From Oceanobacillus manasiensis (GTDB lineage Bacteria > Bacillota > Bacilli > Bacillales > Amphibacillaceae): a stretch of 64,000 nucleotides of DNA. The translations under genes and the position numbers were made by a program. This document shows, piece after piece, positions 1 to 8,228 of this stretch (the first letter of the stretch is position 1; every line of letters starts with the position of its first letter). The stretch is taken from assembly GCF_000724085.1 (NCBI RefSeq), contig NZ_CCDL010000001.1, positions 1,736,001-1,800,000 of the forward strand, written 5' to 3'. The notes under the pieces were generated by a model. It made no database searches. It was not told the origin of the DNA and was given only the letters and a program-made list of their open reading frames with translations.

Positions 1-1
1 C

Positions 2-1642
2 GCACATATTACGAAGTATCCTGAAAAGCATAAGAGTGCTGAGGGGGAAATCATTCATATACTCGGTCATAAAAATGACCCGGGCATTGATATTATCTCC
101 ATTATTCATAAGCATGGAATACAAGTGGACTTTCCCGATGAAGTATTAGAACAGGCTACAAACACCTCTGAAACCATCGCAGAGGAGGAATTAAAAGACC
201 GCCGTGACTTAAGGGATGAAACGATTGTTACCATAGATGGAGCTGACGCAAAAGATTTGGATGATGCCGTTTCAGTTAAAAAGCTAGACAATGGTAATTA
301 CAAGCTTGGAGTTTACATTGCGGATGTTAGTTACTATGTTGACAAGGATAGCCCTATCGATAAAGAAGCTTCTGAGAGAGGGACGAGTGTATACCTAGTA
401 GATCGAGTAATTCCGATGATCCCACATCGTCTTTCGAATGGAATTTGTTCATTAAATCCGAAAGTGGATCGTTTAACGTTGGGTTGCGAGATGGAAATCA
501 CATCATCTGGGGACGTTGTGAATCATGAAATCTTCCAAAGTGTGATTAAAACAAATGAACGCATGACGTACAGTGATGTGAATAAAATACTTGTTGATAA
601 AGATGAGCAAGTTATGGAGAGGTACAAGGACCTTGTGCCGTTTTTTGAACAGATGGGTGAACTTGCGTCTGTACTTAATCGAAAAAGAATGGGACGAGGC
701 GCTATCGACTTTGATTTTAAAGAATCCAAAGTATTGGTAGACGAAAAAGGAGTTCCACAGGATGTGGTTTTACGAGAACGATCTGTCGCAGAACGTCTAA
801 TCGAAGAATTTATGCTTGCAGCGAATGAAACGATTGCCGAGCATTTCCACTGGATGGATGTTCCCTTTATTCATCGCATCCACGAAGAACCAGATCAAGG
901 AAAACTACAAAATTTCTTTGAGTTTCTTGGAGGATTAGGGTATGCGGTGAAAGGTACTAGTAATGAAATACACCCACAAGCCTTACAAAAAGTAATTGAG
1001 GATGTCCAGGGTAAACCTGAAGAAATGATCGTATCTAAGTTGATGCTGCGATCCATGAAGCAGGCAAAGTATGATCCGCAAAGCATTGGACACTTCGGAC
1101 TGGCTACAGAGTTCTATACACACTTTACTTCGCCGATTCGACGGTATCCAGATCTTATTGTCCATCGACTTATTCGAACCTATTTAATTAACAAACAAAT
1201 GGACAAAAAGACAGTGAATTATTGGAAAGAAGCGATGCCTGAGATTGCAAGGCATACAAGTGAAAGGGAACGTACTGCAGTTGATGCGGAAAGAGAAACC
1301 GATGATCTGAAAAAAGCGGAATTCATGAAGGATAAGATCGGTGAAGAATATACTGGTGTTATCAGCTCAGTAACAAATTTTGGATTATTTGTAGAGCTTG
1401 AGAATACCATAGAGGGCCTTGTGCATGTCAGCTATTTAACAGATGACTATTACCATTATGATGAAAAAAGTCATGCCATGATTGGCGAGAGAACTGGTAA
1501 TATTTATCGAATTGGCGAGGAAGTGAAGGTAAAGGTAGCTAGCGTAAATATTGATGAACGGGCAATCGATTTTGAAATAGCTCGAGAAGAAAATCCGAAC
1601 CAAAAAAAGCGTAGAAAAACAAAAAACAAAAAAGCTAGATAG
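2..1642 (+). CDS. rnr: Ribonuclease R, 3' part (5' end outside window)
   Basis: 3'-to-5' processive exoribonuclease that degrades structured RNA and works with SmpB/tmRNA on stalled ribosomes. The reading frame is open from base 2, so the start lies upstream. The visible part holds the RNB catalytic domain, with the metal-binding D-A-K-D-L-D-D signature near base 250. A C-terminal S1 RNA-binding domain starts around base 1345 ([20 protein letters not shown]), and the tail is strongly basic ([12 protein letters not shown]). The N-terminal cold-shock domains are only partly inside. In Bacillus rnr lies directly before smpB; here a repeat and a ZIP transporter separate them. The family call is secure. 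Confidence 0.96.
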   Translation, partial: AHITKYPEKHKSAEGEIIHILGHKNDPGIDIISIIHKHGIQVDFPDEVLEQATNTSETIAEEELKDRRDLRDETIVTIDGADAKDLDDAVSVKKLDNGNYKLGVYIADVSYYVDKDSPIDKEASERGTSVYLVDRVIPMIPHRLSNGICSLNPKVDRLTLGCEMEITSSGDVVNHEIFQSVIKTNERMTYSDVNKILVDKDEQVMERYKDLVPFFEQMGELASVLNRKRMGRGAIDFDFKESKVLVDEKGVPQDVVLRERSVAERLIEEFMLAANETIAEHFHWMDVPFIHRIHEEPDQGKLQNFFEFLGGLGYAVKGTSNEIHPQALQKVIEDVQGKPEEMIVSKLMLRSMKQAKYDPQSIGHFGLATEFYTHFTSPIRRYPDLIVHRLIRTYLINKQMDKKTVNYWKEAMPEIARHTSERERTAVDAERETDDLKKAEFMKDKIGEEYTGVISSVTNFGLFVELENTIEGLVHVSYLTDDYYHYDEKSHAMIGERTGNIYRIGEEVKVKVASVNIDERAIDFEIAREENPNQKKRRKTKNKKAR

Positions 1643-1646
1643 ATAA

Positions 1647-1922
1647 GAAGAGGCTGGGACATAATCAAATTATCAACGCTTAATACGAATAATACTTTTT
1701 AGCATCGCTTCGGCAGAACACTTCGCTTTCCACGGGCACGGTCTCAGCCTCCTCGTGGAAAGGGCCCCACTGCGGGGTCTTCGGACTCGTGCTGTTCCCG
1801 TTGGAGTCTCCGCGTTCTACCTACGCTAAAATCAAAAGACCCGAACTAGGCAAACCTTTATCCAAAGATTTGCCTAGTTCGGGTTTTCAAGTGTTAAGAG
1901 AAATTTTTATCCCAGCCTCTTC
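1647..1922. repeat. Structured intergenic repeat, copy A
   Basis: About 276 bp bounded by a perfect 13-bp inverted repeat (1647-1659 and 1910-1922, core GAGGCTGGGA/TCCCAGCCTC). The core at 1701-1830 is clearly related to 28781-28918: both carry CTTTCC..GGGCACGG, TGCGGGG.CTTCGGACTCG, TGCTGTTCCC and GGAGTCTCCGC. Internal stems include GACTC/GAGTC and a GTGG/CCAC hairpin. The 3' part holds a strong terminator. Such long GC-richer elements are common between Bacillaceae genes; no transposase is present, so it looks like a non-autonomous, RNA-like repeat. Confidence 0.8.
1840..1888 (+). terminator. Terminator inside repeat copy A, after rnr
   Basis: A 15-bp perfect stem (1840-1854 with 1869-1883, CCCGAACTAGGCAAA and its complement) with a 14-nt loop, then TTTT. 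It is the likely end of the rnr transcript. Confidence 0.75.
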
Positions 1923-2177
1923 ATTTGTTCTTTTAAAGTTGCACATAGCAAACTATATTGTTGACGTAAATCATTTGTTCCCTTACACTACTAAATAGTT
2001 AACGTGATAAAATCAGATTATTTTAAAAAACAAGCTTCCATTTAGGGGAAACTGTAATAAGCTGAGAATATGTTCTTTCTATAGAAGAACAAGTATATGA
2101 ACATTGTAGATCCTTCCATAAATCTTTTACTGCTTGTTCGTGAGGGAGGTACATTTTACAACAAAGGGGATACGACC

Positions 2178-2987
2178 ATGACACAAGAGGTACTGCTGGC
2201 CTTTTTATTTACCTTGTTTGCCGGGCTTGCTACAGGGATAGGTAGTTTACTGGCATTTTTCACGAAAACAACTAATACAAAGTTCTTATCCTTTGCTCTT
2301 GGTTTCTCAGCAGGTGTGATGATTTATGTTTCTATGATTGATATTTTTGTAAAAGCAAAGGAATCGCTTGTTGGAGAGTTGGGGGACGTGGGAGGAAACT
2401 GGCTTACCGTTTGCTCTTTTTTTGCTGGAATGCTCCTTATTACATTGATAGATCGCTTGATTCCTAAACAAACAAACCCACATGAACTGAAGAAAATTGA
2501 AGATATGAAGAAACCAAGCGCTGCCATTAAGGACCCAGAATTACTTAAGACGGGTACCTTTGTAGCATTGGCAATTGCTATTCACAATTTTCCAGAGGGT
2601 ATTGCTACGTTCGTATCTACTATTCAGGATCCAGCACTAGGCCTTGTAATTGCGATTGCAATAGCTATTCATAACATTCCAGAGGGGATTGCCGTTTCGG
2701 TTCCAATTTATTATGCAACAGGGGATAAAAAGAAAGCTTTTAAACTATCCTTATTATCAGGATTGGCTGAGCCTATTGGAGCTGTAGTAGCATTTTTAAT
2801 TCTTATGCCTTTTTTAAATGACATTATGTTTGGAGTTATCTTTGCAATGGTTGCAGGAATTATGGTATTTATTTCGCTTGACGAACTGTTACCTGCAGCA
2901 CAAAAATATGATGAAGCTCATATCTCGATTTATGGCCTAATTGGTGGCATGGCAGTCATGGCATTGAGTTTACTGCTAATTATTTAA
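2178..2987 (+). CDS. zupT: ZIP-family metal transporter (ZupT-like)
   Basis: Predicted importer of zinc and other divalent metals in the cytoplasmic membrane, 269 aa, the normal ZupT length. It has about eight hydrophobic segments and the paired ZIP signatures HNFPEG and HNIPEG, which supply the metal-site histidine and glutamate. The start at 2178 follows AAGGGGA at 2164-2170; an in-frame ATG at 2097 lacks a ribosome site and would add an unusual hydrophilic extension. It stands alone between rnr and smpB, where Bacillus has no such gene, so it may have been inserted with the upstream repeat. Substrate is inferred from the family. Confidence 0.88.
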   Translation: MTQEVLLAFLFTLFAGLATGIGSLLAFFTKTTNTKFLSFALGFSAGVMIYVSMIDIFVKAKESLVGELGDVGGNWLTVCSFFAGMLLITLIDRLIPKQTNPHELKKIEDMKKPSAAIKDPELLKTGTFVALAIAIHNFPEGIATFVSTIQDPALGLVIAIAIAIHNIPEGIAVSVPIYYATGDKKKAFKLSLLSGLAEPIGAVVAFLILMPFLNDIMFGVIFAMVAGIMVFISLDELLPAAQKYDEAHISIYGLIGGMAVMALSLLLII

Positions 2988-3059
2988 ATGGATTCTGATT
3001 GGATTCTGCCTCTATTTTTGATAGAATAAGGTTCACGTAAGCAGTAGGAGGAAATTCAC

Positions 3060-3524
3060 ATGCCAAAAGGACATGGTAACGCAATCGCAACGAACAAGAA
3101 AGCATCACATGAATATTTTATCGAAGACACATATGAAGCAGGAATTGTACTGCAAGGGACCGAAATTAAATCACTTCGAGCAGGAAGGGTCAATATCAAG
3201 GATTCCCATGCAAGGATTGATCGCGGGGAAGTAAAGCTTATAAATCTTCATATTGCAGAATATGAGCAGGGAAATCGATATAACCATGACCCTACCAGGA
3301 CGAGAAAACTTTTATTGCACCGAAAGGAAATTGATAAGTTAATTGGCCTAACTCAGCAACAAGGATACGCTCTCGTTCCATTAAAGATATATATTAAAAA
3401 TGGTTTTGCCAAAATATTGATAGGTCTTGGAAGAGGTAAGAAGAAATATGATAAACGTGAAGACCTGAAGCGAAAACAGATGAAACGTGACGTTGATAGG
3501 GCTATAAAGGATCATATGAGATAG
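3060..3524 (+). CDS. smpB: SsrA-binding protein SmpB
   Basis: Small RNA-binding protein, 154 aa, that carries alanyl-tmRNA to stalled ribosomes for trans-translation. It begins [20 protein letters not shown], shows the GTEIKSLR and NLHIAEY motifs of the OB-fold core, and ends in the basic tail that enters the decoding centre. The start has a clear AGGAGG (about 3046-3051). Its partner RNA, ssrA, begins 111 bp downstream, the usual Firmicute arrangement, and RNase R, which acts in the same quality-control pathway, is encoded just upstream. Confidence 0.97.
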   Translation: MPKGHGNAIATNKKASHEYFIEDTYEAGIVLQGTEIKSLRAGRVNIKDSHARIDRGEVKLINLHIAEYEQGNRYNHDPTRTRKLLLHRKEIDKLIGLTQQQGYALVPLKIYIKNGFAKILIGLGRGKKKYDKREDLKRKQMKRDVDRAIKDHMR

Positions 3525-3543
3525 CTGTAGTACCGCCGTATTC

Positions 3544-3571
3544 TTGACAAATTCGCGAAAAATGGTATACT
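3544..3571 (+). promoter_or_regulatory. Sigma-A promoter of ssrA
   Basis: TTGACA at 3544-3549 and TATACT at 3566-3571, 16-bp spacer. Transcription would start about 55-60 nt before the mature tmRNA 5' end, leaving a leader for RNase P-type processing. Confidence 0.7.
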
Positions 3572-3635
3572 ATTTATTGTAATAACGAACCAAAACAATT
3601 ATATAATGCTCACTATACCCGAGCGTTTTCCTTAT

Positions 3636-4000
3636 GGGGACGTTACGGATTCGACAGGGATAGATTGAGCTCAGGTCGCATGTCGAGGTTACGGCTCGTA
3701 AAACGTTACTCGCCTAAATATAACTGGCAAATTTAACAATAACACTGCTTTAGCAGCAGCGTAAGCTCTGCTAAGCGATCCTTCCTGCTATCGCCCGTGT
3801 GGCAGATTGAAGGGTCTCAACTGAAGCGGGCTATACGGTCATCCACCGTCTGAGGATGAGCGTTGAAACCAATCAGACTAGCTGCACAAAAGCCTGTTGG
3901 TAGGCTGATGTGACAGTGAATGATAATATACCAACTAAGCGTGTAGAAGCCTGAGTGCCGATGTCTCTGGACGAGGGTTCGACTCCCTCCGTCTCCACCA
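3636..4000 (+). ncRNA. ssrA: Transfer-messenger RNA (tmRNA)
   Basis: One-piece tmRNA of about 365 nt that rescues stalled ribosomes. The 5' end GGGGACGTTACGGATTCGAC and the 3' end GGGTTCGACTCCCTCCGTCTCC-ACCA form the tRNA-like domain with an encoded CCA. The tag reading frame follows AAATATAACT at 3726-3764 and reads GKFNNNTALAAA then TAA, preceded in the product by the tRNA-like alanine. It follows smpB, its protein partner. Boundaries follow the Bacillus subtilis tmRNA; the exact processed ends are inferred. Confidence 0.96.
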
Positions 4001-4023
4001 ATACATATGTTGGTGGTTTTTTT
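3995..4023 (+). terminator. ssrA terminator
   Basis: CCACCAA (3995-4001) pairs with TTGGTGG (4010-4016), followed by seven T. The 5' arm includes the tmRNA CCA end, so processing must remove the hairpin. From here to 4226 no gene is seen. Confidence 0.85.
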
Positions 4024-4167
4024 GTGTTGTGATTTAAGTCTAAGATGGACATATAAGTTACAACTCTTTGCCTAGAAGGTGAAAAGCTTAATAAAATCGA
4101 TTTGTCCTGTTTAATAAAAATTATCCTATCATATTTTTAATGAAAAGACATCTAACGTAAAATGATC

Positions 4168-4191
4168 CCGATCACCTAAAACAATGATCGG
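4168..4191 (-). terminator. Weak terminator-like hairpin after the DUF1541 gene
   Basis: CCGATCA (4168-4174) pairs with TGATCGG (4185-4191). Read on the minus strand it is followed by a short T-rich stretch about 40 bp after the stop of the gene ending at 4227. Confidence 0.45.
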
Positions 4192-4226
4192 AACCAACTC
4201 TTTTACTTAAATATTGTTCTAAAAAC

Positions 4227-4847
4227 TTATTCAACGGGCGATAATTCACTTTCTGTTACCCATTTATGATTCGTCACTTCTTCTCCTCCGGTAGTTGGAA
4301 CAAAATCAACCATATACACTGTGGTTTCTTCAGCTGAATTAATTTCAGCAGTAGCTCCATCCATACCTTCCATATGATCTGCATTTAGGGTTACTTCTGT
4401 ACCAGGTTCTAACGAAGCTTCACCAGCATCTTCTAATTCTTCATGTATGACCCATTTGTGATCCGTCACTTTTTCTCCTCCAGTAGTAGGAGTATAGGAA
4501 ACGGTGTAGACAGTGGTATCATATGCTCCGGCAATTGTTGCTTCAGCACCTTTCATACCTTTCATATGGTCCGATTCTATGATGGCTTGACTTCCAACTT
4601 CATAAGTAGGATTTGCAGCTTCTTGTAACTCTTCAGGAACTTCACCACTGCCAGACATATTCATCCCTGAATGATTCATACTTTCCATAGATTCCTTCGA
4701 ATCCGACCCTGTTTCCTTATCCGTTTCCTCTTGTGTGTTGGGATCTGTTTCTGTATCTGTGTTTTCATCTGTCTCACCAGCCCAAGCTGATAATAGAAAC
4801 ACTGTAAATATAGAAACAAGTCCTGTTGTGATTATATTTCTCTTCAT
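4227..4847 (-). CDS. Secreted DUF1541 (YdhK-like) protein
   Basis: 206 aa: signal peptide, an acidic low-complexity linker (about residues 25-60) with a Met/His-rich NHSGMNMSG patch, then two DUF1541 repeats, each with DHM.GM.GA and TTGGE.VT.HKWV. YdhK of B. subtilis has this layout and is usually a lipoprotein. The start at 4847 follows GGAGGT; an upstream in-frame ATG at 4862 overlaps that site. Oddly, the lipobox position reads L-L-S-A-W-A, tryptophan (TGG) instead of cysteine, so lipid anchoring should be lost, although A-W-A could serve signal peptidase I. Location beside copper genes and the Met/His patch suggest a metal role; the function is not known. Confidence 0.8.
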   Translation of the reverse strand: MKRNIITTGLVSIFTVFLLSAWAGETDENTDTETDPNTQEETDKETGSDSKESMESMNHSGMNMSGSGEVPEELQEAANPTYEVGSQAIIESDHMKGMKGAEATIAGAYDTTVYTVSYTPTTGGEKVTDHKWVIHEELEDAGEASLEPGTEVTLNADHMEGMDGATAEINSAEETTVYMVDFVPTTGGEEVTNHKWVTESELSPVE

Positions 4848-5051
4848 TTTTATGACCTCCATTGTAATTATTTCATCAGTACTCTACCCTAAAAGTATGC
4901 AGTTTAATTGCAGGTTTCATAACAGGGGGAAGAAATTATTTTTGGAAGTCATTAGTAAAGAGTAATTTGTCTGCCTGGAAAAGAATATTAACGGTTAATG
5001 TTTATTCTAAAAAAAGAACGTTTAAGCGAAATGGGTATAAGAGGGGTGAAA

Positions 5052-5080
5052 AAGTTGCTCTAACTTACCTTGAGCAACTT
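5052..5080 (-). terminator. Terminator of the Cys-rich protein gene
   Basis: AAGTTGCTC (5052-5060) pairs with GAGCAACTT (5072-5080). On the minus strand it is followed by T's, 16 bp beyond the stop of the gene at 5096-5422. Confidence 0.75.
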
Positions 5081-5095
5081 TTAAAGAATGGTTTA

Positions 5096-5422
5096 TTAAG
5101 CAACGTTTTTACATGCTTCAGCACATTTAAAGCAGGCATCAGCACATTTTTGACAATGGTCATGGTCATGCTTTTTACATTCGTTGCCACATGCTTCACA
5201 AATTTTAGCACACACTGATGCTAATTCAGAAACGAATGGTGTGTTTCTTGAAACCGCCTGTTCTAAATAGTTACATATATCTGCGCACTCTCTATCCAAT
5301 CTTAAGCACTCGGCCATCATTTTAATGTCGTCTTCCTTCAAACAAGCATCATAGCAATGGTTACATGCAGTCATACAATCATGCAAAGTTTGAATCAGTT
5401 CATTATGTTGTTTATGTGACAT
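5096..5422 (-). CDS. Four-helix-bundle Cys-rich copper-binding protein (DUF326/Csp-like)
   Basis: 108 aa with 16 cysteines (residues 16, 20, 23, 27, 39, 46, 50, 71, 75, 78, 82, 90, 93, 97, 100, 104), mostly spaced i/i+3/i+4 so that they face the inside of a helical bundle, plus an HDHDHC patch. This is the pattern of Csp copper-storage proteins and YhjQ-type proteins. No signal peptide is seen, so it would be a cytosolic store. The start has AGGAGG upstream. It is divergent in role from, but close to, csoR-copA-copZ. Family and fold call are strong; copper storage here is inference. Confidence 0.82.
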   Translation of the reverse strand: MSHKQHNELIQTLHDCMTACNHCYDACLKEDDIKMMAECLRLDRECADICNYLEQAVSRNTPFVSELASVCAKICEACGNECKKHDHDHCQKCADACFKCAEACKNVA

Positions 5423-5602
5423 ATTCTAAAGCCTCCTATTTAGTAAATAATAGTTTATAGTCATACGCTTCCCGTAATTTCTATAAATAAACTCCCTTAG
5501 AAATGCTAGAGGCGCTAGTAAAGATGTTGCGATTGAACAGGATCGTCAATCCATTTAATACTAATATGGAATTTCGTATTTTCTGGATAGTTGAAATGAT
5601 AT

Positions 5603-5655
5603 AAAAAAACATTACCGCTTATTGATATGATCAATGAATTGGTAATGTTTTTTTA
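5603..5655. terminator. Bidirectional terminator hairpin
   Basis: AAAAACATTACC (from about 5605) pairs with GGTAATGTTTTTTT (5641-5654), with ATTGAT/ATCAAT as an inner stem. It can end asnB transcription on the minus strand. The rest of 5423-5713 shows no gene. Confidence 0.75.
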
Positions 5656-5713
5656 AAAAGAATAAAAGCTCTTAATAGTAACCGATTTTTTAATGCAAGT
5701 CTTACCTATAAAC

Positions 5714-7591
5714 TTAAGTAGTAACTAACTCCGGCACGGTATATTGATTTTCTATATATACTTGATGCCATACTGCAAAAATAAGTACGGTCCAAATCTT
5801 ACGGCTATAATCTCCCTTATTCATACAATGCTTATCTAACAAATCAAGTACGTAATCTTTCTTTATCCATTGATCTATTGGACTTTCCTTGATCAAATTT
5901 ACTGCCCAGTCATAAAGTTCGTTTTTCAGCCAGTGACGGATAGGTACCGGAAATCCTAATTTTTTTCGGTTTAAAACATGATCTGGTACGATACCTTTGA
6001 CAGCTTCACGTAAAATATATTTGGTTGTCCCATTAGAGATTTTTAAATCCTCCGGCAGTTGACTGGCAACGTGAAAGACTTCTTTGTCTAGAAATGGCAC
6101 GCGCAGTTCCAGCGAATTGGCCATTGTCATACGATCGGCTTTCAACAGAATGTCTCCGCGCAACCAAGTATGCATATCGATATACTGCATCTGGTTGACT
6201 GGAGAATACTTTGAAGAATCTTTAAATAAAGATTTCGTAATGTCTCGATAAGAAAGCTTAGAGTCATAGTTGTGCAGTAACTGGCTTAGCTGCTTGTCCT
6301 CAAACATTTTTGCATTGCCGATATAACGTTCAGATAAAGGCGTCGTTCCCCTCTCCAAAAAGCTCTTTCCTTTTACGCCTTCTGGTAAAACCTGTGCCAC
6401 TTTGCCAAGTAAGTGCTGAACTGGGCCAGGTATGGATTGAAATACCTTCAGCGATTCGGGTTCCCGATAAATATTATAACCGCCAAAAAGTTCATCTGCT
6501 CCTTCTCCAGACAATACAACTTTTACTTGTTTCCTTGCTTCTCGGGCAACGAAATATAGGGGTATGCTAGAAGGGTCGGCTAATGGGTCGTCCATGTGCC
6601 AGACGATATTTGGTAAATGTTTAATATATTCTTCTGGCGTTACAATGTATGCGGTATTAGAAACGTCTAATTTCTCTGCAGTCTCTTGAGCAACATCGAT
6701 TTCCGAATAACCTTCCCGTTCAAAACCGACAGAAAAAGTTTTTATGGCAGGATTCAACTGTTTAGCAATGGAAACAATAATAGAAGAATCAATACCCCCG
6801 GAAAGAAAAGAACCTACTGGAACGTCACTTCGCATATGTTTTTCTACCGAATCGAACAAAACATCTTGTATACGTTTTTCCCATTTTTCTTTTTCCATTT
6901 TCACTGGATGGAATGCTGCTTTCCAATAACGGGTTGTTTGCATCGGCTCCCCGTGTTTTTTTGTGAAGTAGTGACCAGGCTCCAATTTTTTAATACCATC
7001 TATAAGAGTATAAGGCTCTGGTACAAATTGAAAGCTAAAATATTGTTGTAATGCTTTTTCGTCTAATACATTCTTATCACGGAATAAGGTAATACTTTTT
7101 CGTTCAGAAGCACAGATAAGCTTATCTTCTTTTTCTTCATAATAAAAAGGCTTGATACCAAATGGATCGCGAGCACCAAACAAGGTTTCTTCCTGCTTGT
7201 CCCATATCATGATACCAAACATACCGCGCAAATAGGAAAAAGCCTCCTGTTTATATTTTGCGAAAAGAGCTGCAATGACTTCTGTATCCGATTCTGTATT
7301 AAATACATAACCTTCTTCCATCAAATCGGCCCTAAGCTCTTTATAATTATAAATTTCTCCATTGAATATCATCCAAATTTGGTCATCTTGATAACTCAGA
7401 GGCTGATTACCTGATTCTATATCAATTATACTCAATCGCCTAAACCCGAAAAACACACCATCTTCTGCAAAGTATCCCTCATCATCTGGACCTCGATGTG
7501 TAATAAGTCGGGTGCGCTCTTTTAATAAATTTACTTCTTCATCGTAGAGACGGGATTCTTGATTGGAAAATATACCTACAAATCCACACAT
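5714..7591 (-). CDS. asnB: Asparagine synthetase, glutamine-hydrolysing
   Basis: 625 aa; makes asparagine from aspartate, ATP and glutamine. It begins MCGFVG, so Cys2 becomes the N-terminal nucleophile of the class II glutaminase domain (about residues 2-210, with RGPDDEG, FNGEIYNY and DTEV). The synthetase domain follows, with the PP-loop FLSGGIDSS and the LSGEGADELFGGY and LRVPFLDKE motifs. Length and sequence resemble B. subtilis AsnB rather than the sporulation form AsnO. AAGGAG precedes the start. It is transcribed alone and sits between two groups of copper genes with no evident link to them. No T-box leader is visible upstream. Confidence 0.95.
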   Translation of the reverse strand: MCGFVGIFSNQESRLYDEEVNLLKERTRLITHRGPDDEGYFAEDGVFFGFRRLSIIDIESGNQPLSYQDDQIWMIFNGEIYNYKELRADLMEEGYVFNTESDTEVIAALFAKYKQEAFSYLRGMFGIMIWDKQEETLFGARDPFGIKPFYYEEKEDKLICASERKSITLFRDKNVLDEKALQQYFSFQFVPEPYTLIDGIKKLEPGHYFTKKHGEPMQTTRYWKAAFHPVKMEKEKWEKRIQDVLFDSVEKHMRSDVPVGSFLSGGIDSSIIVSIAKQLNPAIKTFSVGFEREGYSEIDVAQETAEKLDVSNTAYIVTPEEYIKHLPNIVWHMDDPLADPSSIPLYFVAREARKQVKVVLSGEGADELFGGYNIYREPESLKVFQSIPGPVQHLLGKVAQVLPEGVKGKSFLERGTTPLSERYIGNAKMFEDKQLSQLLHNYDSKLSYRDITKSLFKDSSKYSPVNQMQYIDMHTWLRGDILLKADRMTMANSLELRVPFLDKEVFHVASQLPEDLKISNGTTKYILREAVKGIVPDHVLNRKKLGFPVPIRHWLKNELYDWAVNLIKESPIDQWIKKDYVLDLLDKHCMNKGDYSRKIWTVLIFAVWHQVYIENQYTVPELVTT

Positions 7592-7789
7592 TTACAAAAC
7601 TCCTTAATTTTCAACTTCATCCAATAAATTCTAACAATTAATACTATATAACTTTATCACAGCTCTTTATCAGGTACAATAGTCCTAATGTATTCATATT
7701 TTGGGAATTTAAGCTGACGCATTCAAAAAATTGCCCATCTTCTATAAGATCAGCACCTAAACTTAACTCTTTTTTAAAATACATGTTTC

Positions 7790-7808
7790 TATACCTCGTT
7801 GGGGTATA
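7790..7808. promoter_or_regulatory. CsoR-type operator, distal copy
   Basis: TATACCTCGTTGGGGTATA, matching the csoR promoter operator at 7863-7881 in its outer TATACC and GGGGTATA. It lies 106 bp before csoR. It may be an auxiliary site for csoR-copAZ or may serve a second promoter; nothing convincing is encoded at 7592-7789. Confidence 0.6.
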
Positions 7809-7854
7809 CTGAATATGATTTGCTTTCAATCGTATACTATAGATAATGTTATGT

Positions 7855-7883
7855 TTGACTTATATACCGTATGGGGGTATAGT
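7855..7883 (+). promoter_or_regulatory. csoR-copA-copZ promoter with CsoR operator
   Basis: TTGACT at 7855-7860 and TATAGT at 7878-7883, 17-bp spacer. The spacer is filled by the operator TATACCGTATGGGGGTATA (7863-7881), the G-tract palindrome typical of copper-sensing CsoR sites. Apo-CsoR would block polymerase here and Cu(I) would release it. Confidence 0.8.
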
Positions 7884-7913
7884 ATTAATATAAATGAAAA
7901 GGAAGTGATCCAA

Positions 7914-8216
7914 ATGGATGAATTCTTACATGATCACCCAAGTAAACCAAGAACACAAGATGAAAAACAAAAGGTTATTAATCGCTTGAAACGAATAGAA
8001 GGACAAGTTCGTGGCATCCAAAAGATGGTGGAAGAGGATCGATATTGTATGGATATTTTAGTTCAAATTAGTGCCATTCAATCTGCACTGAAAAATGTAG
8101 GGTTTTCTGTCACAGAACGTCATATCAACCATTGTGTAAGCGATGCGATCAAACAGGGTGAGGGAAAAGAAACCATTGAAGAATTAATGAGTGTTATGAA
8201 ACAGTTTTCCAAATAG
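7914..8216 (+). CDS. csoR: Copper-sensing repressor CsoR
   Basis: 100-aa all-helical DUF156 repressor. The Cu(I) ligands Cys45, His70 and Cys74 are all present at the same positions as in B. subtilis CsoR (YCMDIL; ERHINHC). The start at 7914 follows AAGGAAGTGAT; earlier in-frame starts run through the promoter. It is first in csoR-copA-copZ, 12 bp before copA, and its operator overlaps the promoter just upstream, so it is likely autoregulated and derepressed by copper. Confidence 0.95.
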   Translation: MDEFLHDHPSKPRTQDEKQKVINRLKRIEGQVRGIQKMVEEDRYCMDILVQISAIQSALKNVGFSVTERHINHCVSDAIKQGEGKETIEELMSVMKQFSK

Positions 8217-8228
8217 AGGAGAGAGATC

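Noticed and set aside
2030-2160. TPP riboswitch-like words (AGGGG, CTGAGA, GAAC, GATC) in the zupT leader
   Set aside because: The P2 partner and the CCAGCG/AGGGA blocks are missing, and spacing does not fit; a chance resemblance.
4967-5218. 83-aa plus-strand open frame over the Cys-rich gene
   Set aside because: It mostly lies opposite the well-supported four-helix protein and its terminator; no ribosome site.
7644-7829. 61-aa minus-strand open frame upstream of csoR
   Set aside because: No ribosome site, it would start within the CsoR operator region, and the translation resembles no known protein.
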